Assembly (NCBI GenBank): GCA_007129335.1
Contig: SKVS01000092.1
Coordinates: forward strand, 1-6,343
Origin: Spirochaetaceae bacterium
GTDB lineage: Bacteria > Spirochaetota > Spirochaetia > DSM-27196 > Salinispiraceae
Length of the DNA: 6,343 nt
Direction: 5' to 3'
The notes beneath the pieces were generated by a model that was given only the letters and a program-made list of their open reading frames with translations, made no database searches and had not been told where the DNA came from. The translations under genes were made by a program, and so were the position numbers. Within the stretch, counting starts at the first letter, position 1; each line of letters begins with the position of its first letter. This document shows, in pieces, positions 1 through 5,800 of the stretch.

Positions 1-582
1 CAAATGGACAACCAGCAATTGAACAACCCGCAAACAGCCGGTTCACAAACAGACAATCGGCTGCACAGCGGTTTGAAAAAGGCTGCCGATCGGCTGAAAA
101 GCATGATGCTTCTGTACGACCACCTGTACCAGTCCGATTCCTACAACCACGCAAATTCCAAAGTCTACCTGGAGACCCTGCTGAATCAGCTGGACACCAG
201 TTTGAAGCCAAGCACCTCTATCCGGCTGGATTATTCCATTGACAATATTCTCATGGAGACAAAGGCGGTAACCAACATTGCCATGATTCTCAATGAGCTC
301 ATTACCAATGCGTTCAAGTACGCATTCGTCCATGCCCCCGAGGGGACAATTACCGTAACCCTGGCAGATCGGGGCGACAACCTGGAGCTTACTGTTCAGG
401 ATTGGCACGGGGTTGCGAATGAAAATCCCGTGGTTCCAGAATTTTCCCAAAAAGGCCTTGGCCTTACCCTGGTGGAACTATGGGTCCAACAGCTCGAGGG
501 CAAACTAAACCGGGCAGCAAGCATAACGGGAACTACCTATACCATAACCCTGCCCTCCAAACTCAAACAGGCAAGTCCATGA
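1..582 (+). CDS. Sensor histidine kinase, HisKA_2/HWE type, C-terminal part (5' end outside window)
   Basis: This is the C-terminal part of a histidine kinase that autophosphorylates from ATP. The frame is open from base 1 (Gln codon, then ATG at 4). The ATG looks internal, because the visible protein begins inside a dimerisation domain of the HisKA_2 family. Numbering from the Gln, residues 20-60 hold the second helix of that domain (LKSMMLLYDHLYQS). Residues 80-190 are an HATPase domain with N-box LNELITNA (N98, N103) and G2 box KGLGLTLVE (151-159). By family comparison the phosphoacceptor His should lie about 50-60 bases before the window. The G1 box is unusual: where relatives have D-x-G-x-G this one reads DWHGV (134-138), keeping the Asp but not the glycine pattern. 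No membrane segment is visible. The stop overlaps the next start by 4 bases, so the two are probably translationally coupled. The kinase class is fairly sure; signal and partner are unknown. Confidence 0.87.
   Translation, partial: QMDNQQLNNPQTAGSQTDNRLHSGLKKAADRLKSMMLLYDHLYQSDSYNHANSKVYLETLLNQLDTSLKPSTSIRLDYSIDNILMETKAVTNIAMILNELITNAFKYAFVHAPEGTITVTLADRGDNLELTVQDWHGVANENPVVPEFSQKGLGLTLVELWVQQLEGKLNRAASITGTTYTITLPSKLKQASP
579..582 (+). other. ATGA start/stop overlap coupling the first two kinase genes
   Basis: The ATG of the hybrid kinase (579-581) overlaps the TGA of the preceding kinase (580-582). Upstream there is only a weak purine stretch (ACAGGCAAG, 568-576) and no strong Shine-Dalgarno sequence. 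Initiation by ribosomes finishing the upstream gene is therefore the likely mode, which would tie the amounts of the two kinases together. Confidence 0.8.
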
Positions 583-3500
583 CAAACGATCAGGAGCTTG
601 CTGCCTACCGCAAATCGAATATTGGTCTTGTTACCGTAGAAAACCGGGAACCCTTCAACATTATTTGGGCAACCCCCCCGGCATGGAGACTCTTGGGACT
701 ACCGGTTCCCCATGGGCCCGAATATCCTGGTGAACATGCCATGGCAGAAATTATCCATGAATCCAATCTCCCGGACCTTCAGGATTTTTTGAAAGGGTCC
801 AACAAGAAGGTGTACTGCTGCTTGCGGGAAAATCCCCGGATATGCTTGGGGTTTAACAGAATCCCGCCGGATCCAGAACAACTCCCAATCCAAAACCATG
901 ACTCTGGGGAGGTAATGACCCTGACCGTTGTGGACGCAAGCAACCTCATGAAGGTCCAACGGGAACTGGAAGAAAAAACCCAGGAACTCAACCGAACCTC
1001 CCAGCTCCTGGACACCACCGCAGAAATGGCCAAGGTTGGAGCCTGGGAGTACCAGGTCAAGAACCGACTTCTCAGCTGGTCACCTACGACCCGAACCATA
1101 TACCAGGTGGATGACACCTTCCCGGTTACCGTGGAATCGGCCCTTCAGTTTTACCCCAGGGAGAGGGATAGAAAACACCTGGTTCAGCTATTTCAACGGT
1201 GTATTTCCCACCAGGAACCTTTCGAGGAACAGGTGCAAATCCGGACATACAGGAACAACCTCATATGGGTCCGCTATACGGGAAAACCGGAAATAGAAAA
1301 AAACACCTGTGTCAGAATTTTTGGAACCTTTCAGGACATTACCCAGCACAAAAAAATTGAGGCCCTCCTCAGAAAAGAAATGGACGGCCTGGAAAAGGCA
1401 AACCAAATAAAAAATCAATTCCTCGCATCCATGAGTCACGAAATCCGCACTCCAATTAATGCTATTATTGGACTCAGTCAATTTGGACTGACCAACGCCC
1501 CAACCCTGGAGTTCAGGGAACACAGCAAAAAAATTAACGAAAGCTCCCTGCAACTCCTTGAATTGGTGAACAGCATATTGGATTTTTCCAAAATGGAGTA
1601 CCAACGGCTGGAATTGTTCAAATCCCCCATTGACCTGCAGAATTTCATTTCCACCCTGGAAAGCCGCTTCCAGCCCCTTGCAGTGAAAAAGAACCTCCTT
1701 TTCCAGATCCATAAGGGAGACCAAATACCCGACTCTATTGTGGGGGATCCCGACAGAATCGGTCAAATCATTGTAAACCTGGTGGACAATGCCCTCAAGT
1801 TTACCGAAACCGGCTCTGTCGCCCTGGAATTTGATGTTCACGAAGCAACCGATGAACCCCTGAACCTCCTGGTAGGTGTCAGGGATACGGGCATTGGTAT
1901 GGACCTGTCCCTCCAGACAGGATTGTTCACAGCTTTTACCCAGGGGGATTCTTCATCTACCCGCAGACACGGGGGCACGGGTTTAGGACTATCAATAAGC
2001 AAGCGCCTTGCCAACCTCATGGGGGGAACCATATCGGTGGAGTCCACTCCCGGAACTGGATCCTATTTCCTCCTGACCATACCCATTGAGCTGCCCGATT
2101 TGCTCAAGGATCTTCCCCACCTTACCGGTCGGATTACCAGCTACGCCCTCCTCATTGGTTCACCCCAGAACCTGCCGACCCTTCAGTCCCGCATGAATGT
2201 TATTACCCGGGGTTCGTCCCTGACTATTCTTCAGGACACCGATCAGGAACACCTGATCGATTTTATCTTCCTCGACTGTGCCATTGCCCAGGATCCGGCC
2301 CAGTGGAACACAACCCTTTACCCGGGAAAGCCCATTGTACTGTTAAGCCTGAACGGGCTCGAGCAGGAGGAAACAGAACAGCACCCGGTCTCCCAACTAC
2401 CCTCTGCCGGAGATCATGAAGACCTGCCCCCAATGCTGAAGCACGCCCCGGTTTTTTACACCCACTCCCATTCGGGCAGTCTCATGAACGCTCTTATTCG
2501 GGCATACAGCCAGTTAGAAACAGGCAAAGCATACGATTCTAACGATCTTAGGGGAAAATCCGTGCTGCTCATGTACAAGAACCCGGGTGTACGGGAGCAA
2601 ATTCAGGAATGGCTGGAATCCCACGGAATGGAAGTTGCATCCCTGAGCGGAGAAATGGGAAATGTCCAGGGGTGCAAGGACGACGGTGAATTTACCGCAA
2701 TAATCCTTGATCTGGACATGGTAGAACAATCCGGAAGCCTCCCTCCCTTGCTTTCCTCATTGGTTCCCGACTGCACAACCCTCCCAATAATCGGCCTGGC
2801 ATCCAATACCGCTGATCAGGACAAGGCCTTGAAACTCAAATTGGATGCTTGTCTGGACAAACCTGTGGATTTACCTATTCTCATGCGCATGCTTACCCGG
2901 ATTATAAACTACTCTCAATTCAGTAACCAGATTCCCCACAGCGGTTCTGTACCGAGTCACCCCGAAAAGCATCTTGGGCAAGATGGAGGTCTGAATTACC
3001 AACAGGGAATAGACCGAATGGCCGGAGACCAGGAACTTTACCACGAGCTGTTGAAGAAATTTCACGATGATGCCCCGGCAATTATTTCCCGGTTAGAAGC
3101 GTATTTTACCATGGACCAGCCCTGGAGCAAGGAGCAGCGGGAACAGGCCGCCTTCCTTGTTCATCAAATTAAGGGTACAGCAGCGAACCTCGAGGCAGTG
3201 GAAGTTGCCCAGGCCTGTCTCGACTGTGAAACCGACATCAAGCAAGGCAGCCAGGACTCAGTCCGGTGTAAAATCCTTATTGAATCAATAAACCGGTTGC
3301 TCAGGACAATCCGGAACCTCCCCGCCCATAAGATTTCTCAGGAACAGGAAACCCAGGAGAGCCAATTCCGAAAACAGGAAATTCTGGAGAACCTCAAGGA
3401 AATATCCCAGGGTATTGATGGGCGGCTTATAATAGACACGGCGTTAATCAGCCGGACTCAACAATTATTTCAAGGCCATCCCCAGGCCACCACCTTGTTC

Positions 3501-3590
3501 GAAATTCTCCGACAAAAACTCTGGTCCCTGGAATATAATGGAGCAGCCGAACTCATTGAACAACTCACCCAACTGGTACACCAATGGTAA
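579..3590 (+). CDS. Hybrid sensor histidine kinase: PAS-like, PAS, HisKA, HATPase, two degenerate receivers, HPt
   Basis: This is a large (1003 aa) probably soluble hybrid kinase. I chose the ATG at 579 because it overlaps the previous stop as ATGA; an in-frame ATG at 480 would overlap that gene by about 100 bases and add non-domain sequence. Residues about 10-125 look like a diverged PAS domain, followed by a short coiled coil (125-145). A clearer PAS_3-type domain spans about 145-265, ending FQDITQHKK. HisKA has H287 in SMSHEIRTP. The HATPase (about 382-505) has N400/N404, G1 DTGIG (436-440) and G2 GGTGLGLS (465-472). Two receiver-like domains follow (about 518-646 and 656-778). Both keep the Asp (D566, D711) but lack the acidic pair. 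An HPt domain (805-914) has H862 in HQIKGTAANL. A helical tail (915-1003) resembles segments seen after HPt or receiver domains in other hybrid kinases. The architecture is BarA/EvgS-like without membrane segments. The stimulus and the final response regulator are unknown. Confidence 0.93.
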   Translation: MTNDQELAAYRKSNIGLVTVENREPFNIIWATPPAWRLLGLPVPHGPEYPGEHAMAEIIHESNLPDLQDFLKGSNKKVYCCLRENPRICLGFNRIPPDPEQLPIQNHDSGEVMTLTVVDASNLMKVQRELEEKTQELNRTSQLLDTTAEMAKVGAWEYQVKNRLLSWSPTTRTIYQVDDTFPVTVESALQFYPRERDRKHLVQLFQRCISHQEPFEEQVQIRTYRNNLIWVRYTGKPEIEKNTCVRIFGTFQDITQHKKIEALLRKEMDGLEKANQIKNQFLASMSHEIRTPINAIIGLSQFGLTNAPTLEFREHSKKINESSLQLLELVNSILDFSKMEYQRLELFKSPIDLQNFISTLESRFQPLAVKKNLLFQIHKGDQIPDSIVGDPDRIGQIIVNLVDNALKFTETGSVALEFDVHEATDEPLNLLVGVRDTGIGMDLSLQTGLFTAFTQGDSSSTRRHGGTGLGLSISKRLANLMGGTISVESTPGTGSYFLLTIPIELPDLLKDLPHLTGRITSYALLIGSPQNLPTLQSRMNVITRGSSLTILQDTDQEHLIDFIFLDCAIAQDPAQWNTTLYPGKPIVLLSLNGLEQEETEQHPVSQLPSAGDHEDLPPMLKHAPVFYTHSHSGSLMNALIRAYSQLETGKAYDSNDLRGKSVLLMYKNPGVREQIQEWLESHGMEVASLSGEMGNVQGCKDDGEFTAIILDLDMVEQSGSLPPLLSSLVPDCTTLPIIGLASNTADQDKALKLKLDACLDKPVDLPILMRMLTRIINYSQFSNQIPHSGSVPSHPEKHLGQDGGLNYQQGIDRMAGDQELYHELLKKFHDDAPAIISRLEAYFTMDQPWSKEQREQAAFLVHQIKGTAANLEAVEVAQACLDCETDIKQGSQDSVRCKILIESINRLLRTIRNLPAHKISQEQETQESQFRKQEILENLKEISQGIDGRLIIDTALISRTQQLFQGHPQATTLFEILRQKLWSLEYNGAAELIEQLTQLVHQW
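2240..2270 (+). other. Terminator-like hairpin with T-rich tail inside the hybrid kinase gene
   Basis: CGATCAGG (2240-2247) pairs perfectly with CCTGATCG (2252-2259) around an AACA loop. It is followed directly by ATTTTATCTTC (2260-2270). The shape is that of a modest intrinsic terminator: 8 base pairs, five of them G-C, and an interrupted T-tract. It lies in the first receiver-like domain, shortly before the D566 codon. Whether it stops or pauses transcription cannot be told from sequence. Confidence 0.4.
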
Positions 3591-3604
3591 AAGGAGAATC
3601 CTTC

Positions 3605-3610
3605 AGGGAG
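3605..3610 (+). promoter_or_regulatory. Ribosome binding site (AGGGAG) for the LacI-sensor kinase
   Basis: AGGGAG lies 7 bases before the ATG at 3618, a standard spacing. No other start codon is in frame between the preceding stop (3588-3590) and this ATG, so the site fixes the start. A stronger-looking AAGGAG sits at 3591-3596, right after the preceding stop, but it is 21 bases from the ATG and no start codon follows it at a usable distance. The gap has no room for a recognisable promoter. Confidence 0.75.
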
Positions 3611-3617
3611 AAGCGCC

Positions 3618-5795
3618 ATGACTGTTGAGTCACGCCCCAAACACATTGGCCTACTCATTCCTACCCTGGGCTTTCAGGTTGGAACGGAAATTGCCTCCGC
3701 CTTGACTGCCCTGTTCTGTGCGCCTGACTACATCTGCACGAATATTCTGGGGGGTTATCTCGTACCCAAGGAATCTAGGGAGGATAATTATACCTGGTTC
3801 TACGATTTGGCCCGAACCATTCATTTCGACGGACTCATTCTGTATACCGGGGGTTTGGGGTATAAAATTCCCGTCGATCAGCTCCAGGAATTCTGCCAGT
3901 CCTTTGGTTCCATTCCCATGGTCAGCATTGGTGCAGAAATCCAGGGCATTCCCTCTATTGTAACCAATAATAGCGCGGGCATGTACAATCTGGTCCACCA
4001 GCTCTATGCCCAGAATCCGGTACACGATCTTCTCCCCGCAGCCTATATAGGGGGGCCGGCTGAAAATCCTGAAGCCAGGGACAGGTTCAGCGGATGGACC
4101 CAGGCAATGAACGAGCTGGGCATGCCAATTCTTCCGGAACTCATTTGTCATGGGAATTTTACCCGCCGTTCGGGAGCAGAGTGTGCAGATAAAATGTTGT
4201 CCAATGACACCTTACCCCTGCCGCGGATCATCTATTGCGCCAACGACCTGACTGCCATTGGGGTCATGGAACAACTGAAAGCTGCAAACCTGCCTATACC
4301 CCAGGTTATCGGGGTAACGGGGTTCGACAACTTCGAATACGCGGTGGGAGTAAAACCCGGTCTTACCACCGTACATAACCCAATCCGGACCATGGCAACA
4401 ATGGCTGGCCAATGCCTCATCGACCTTTTCCAGGGGAAAACCCCCGCTGCCCTCCAGTTCGGAATCGGAAAACCGGTGCTCAGGGGCAGCACCCCTGGAA
4501 CAAAAACCCCCAGACGCCCCAAGGATCTGCTGAGTCTCACCGAGGATATGCTCATGACCAGGGATATGGTTGACCGAAGGGTACTCATAGAAAAAGACCT
4601 GTCCCTGCTCCGTCAGGATACCCACATTTTCCGGGGAACCCAGGATCGTCTATTGGGTGCGGGGATTCGGGGAGTTTGGCTTGTAAGAAAAACACCCAAA
4701 ACCAGCTGGGCACTTACCGAACTTGCCTTGCCGGGAATATACCGGAATTTTTCCCATGATCCTGTTCCCGTTCCAAAGGGCATGTTGGTCCCACCGGATT
4801 TGGAACCACATCCAACCCCCTTGCATTGGCTCATTGTTCATCCTCTGGGATTCGCTGGGGACCCCTTGGGATATATGCTGTTCCTTACCGACGGCCGGGC
4901 TGCAATGCTTCCAGAACTCCTTTCGGTTCAGGTTACCGCGGTCATTCAAAAGGTCGCCATGATAAATCAATTCCAGGAACAAAATGAGCTCATTCGGGAA
5001 ACCCGGGCAAAGCTGGACCGGGCAGAGAAAATATCGAGCATGGGACGTCTGGTTGCGGGGCTGGCCCATGAAATGAATACCCCTATTGGCACGGGAATTA
5101 CCCTCTCGTCCTTTCTTATGGACCGACTCGGGGAAGTACGAGGAGAAGAACAAGGGAAAGAAGCACCTGTTCCCCCATCCATTATGCGGTTCCTGGAAGA
5201 AATTGAAATGGCCAGCGATACGCTTCAGGAAACCTTCCATCGCCTGAAAAGAATGGTCGAGGACTTCAAGTCCCTATCGAGCCATAATAGTACCCACCTA
5301 CCCCAGTTTTGCAATATTCAACAAACCATTCAGACCCTTGGCCTTGGCATACTGAAAGGAGAAAACCGCAGTTTTGATTTTGAAGTGATTTGCCATGGCG
5401 AACCTGTGGTGTTTTGTTACCCGGTCATCCTGGAAGAAATCTGCCAGAAGCTCATTCAAAATACCCTGGAGCACGGATATACAGCGAATGAACCGGGGAA
5501 AATTCAGATCGAAATTGAAGTCGGGAATAATTGGGTAACCCTGGTATACCGGGACGAGGGTAAGGGCATTGATCCACAGCACATCAGCCGGGCTTTTGAA
5601 CCCTTTTATACCACTACCCGGAGCAGGGGCAATATTGGTCTAGGTCTTCATATAATCCACAGCCTGGTTACCCTCCAGCTGGAGGGAACCATTGGACTTG
5701 AACTACCCAAGGATGGAGGGTTGCAGCTTACTATTGGCTTCCCCCCGCTGTCTGCTCCAGCTGAAACTTCCAGAAAACAGAACTCCCATAACTAA
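3618..5795 (+). CDS. Sensor histidine kinase with N-terminal LacI-type (Peripla_BP_3) ligand-binding domain and GAF-like region
   Basis: This 725-aa protein joins a sugar-binding-type sensor to a kinase core. Residues 8-292 match the effector-binding fold of LacI/GalR regulators: a first strand HIGLLIPTLG, FDGLILYTGG, IPMVSIGAEIQGIPS, YCANDLTAIG (N209, D210), VIGVTGFDN (D237) and a closing KPVLRGST (285-292). No HTH precedes it, and there is no signal peptide or membrane helix, so it probably senses a cytoplasmic ligand. A helical linker (about 305-335) leads to a GAF-like region (about 335-455, HPLGFAGDPLGY). HisKA has H484 in GLAHEMNTPIG. The HATPase has N615, G1 DEGKG (646-650), FEPFYTTTR and G2 NIGLGLHI (672-679). 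The first Asn of the N-box is Lys (K611), a modest departure. The kinase core belongs to the 'AHEINTPLG' subgroup, often found fused to soluble sensors. The start is supported by an AGGGAG ribosome binding site. The ligand and the partner regulator are unknown. Confidence 0.92.
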   Translation: MTVESRPKHIGLLIPTLGFQVGTEIASALTALFCAPDYICTNILGGYLVPKESREDNYTWFYDLARTIHFDGLILYTGGLGYKIPVDQLQEFCQSFGSIPMVSIGAEIQGIPSIVTNNSAGMYNLVHQLYAQNPVHDLLPAAYIGGPAENPEARDRFSGWTQAMNELGMPILPELICHGNFTRRSGAECADKMLSNDTLPLPRIIYCANDLTAIGVMEQLKAANLPIPQVIGVTGFDNFEYAVGVKPGLTTVHNPIRTMATMAGQCLIDLFQGKTPAALQFGIGKPVLRGSTPGTKTPRRPKDLLSLTEDMLMTRDMVDRRVLIEKDLSLLRQDTHIFRGTQDRLLGAGIRGVWLVRKTPKTSWALTELALPGIYRNFSHDPVPVPKGMLVPPDLEPHPTPLHWLIVHPLGFAGDPLGYMLFLTDGRAAMLPELLSVQVTAVIQKVAMINQFQEQNELIRETRAKLDRAEKISSMGRLVAGLAHEMNTPIGTGITLSSFLMDRLGEVRGEEQGKEAPVPPSIMRFLEEIEMASDTLQETFHRLKRMVEDFKSLSSHNSTHLPQFCNIQQTIQTLGLGILKGENRSFDFEVICHGEPVVFCYPVILEEICQKLIQNTLEHGYTANEPGKIQIEIEVGNNWVTLVYRDEGKGIDPQHISRAFEPFYTTTRSRGNIGLGLHIIHSLVTLQLEGTIGLELPKDGGLQLTIGFPPLSAPAETSRKQNSHN
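5665..5691. repeat. GC-rich inverted repeat with a 16-bp perfect palindrome inside the LacI-sensor kinase gene
   Basis: CCCTCCAGCTGGAGGG (5671-5686) is a perfect palindrome. It is flanked by TGGTT (5665-5669) and AACCA (5687-5691), which also pair if the A at 5670 bulges out. As RNA this gives 11 base pairs around an AGCT loop. It lies about 105-130 bases before the kinase stop and encodes a conserved stretch of the HATPase domain (around VTLQLEGTI). No T-run follows on either strand, so it is not a standard intrinsic terminator. It may have no function beyond coding. Confidence 0.6.
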
Positions 5796-5800
5796 TATCA
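5793..5800. other. Convergent gene junction with 2 bp between stop codons
   Basis: The kinase TAA (5793-5795) and the vWA TGA (5800-5798 on the - strand) are separated by only AT at 5796-5797. There is no intergenic space for a terminator, so each transcript must end inside the opposing gene or rely on Rho. The only structure across the junction is a weak 5-bp stem (CCCAT 5785-5789 with ATGGG 5804-5808, 14-base loop). On the - strand it is followed by a moderately T-rich tail (GTTCTGTTTTCTGG). Confidence 0.85.

Noticed and set aside
480..578. In-frame upstream ATG at 480 for the hybrid kinase
   Set aside because: It would overlap the preceding kinase by about 100 bases, and the extra residues look like out-of-frame translation of that gene. 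The ATGA overlap start at 579 is far more typical.
1188..1841. Long open frame (217 codons) on the - strand inside the hybrid kinase gene
   Set aside because: It is antisense to the HisKA/HATPase coding region, whose motifs are unmistakable, and its translation shows no recognisable domain.
3345..3382. Repeated CAGGAA/CAGGAG units in the hybrid kinase
   Set aside because: They encode a Gln/Glu-rich helical linker after the HPt (QEQETQESQ). This is compositional bias, not a tandem repeat.
3651..4151. Open frame (166 codons) on the - strand opposite the LacI-type domain
   Set aside because: No domain is seen in the translation; the + strand encodes a clear ligand-binding fold here.
4481..4497. 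GC-rich hairpin CAGGGG/CCCCTG at the end of the LacI-type domain
   Set aside because: It has only a 6-bp stem with no T-run after it and lies in a Pro/Gly-rich linker, so it is probably chance.
4726..4747. CCGG...CCGG stem followed by AATTTTT
   Set aside because: The core stem is only 4 bp with a 7-base loop, too weak to call a terminator inside a coding region.
4650..5240. Long open frame (196 codons) on the - strand inside the LacI-sensor kinase gene
   Set aside because: It lies opposite the GAF-like and HisKA region and encodes no recognisable motif, so it is a by-product of the real gene's codon use.
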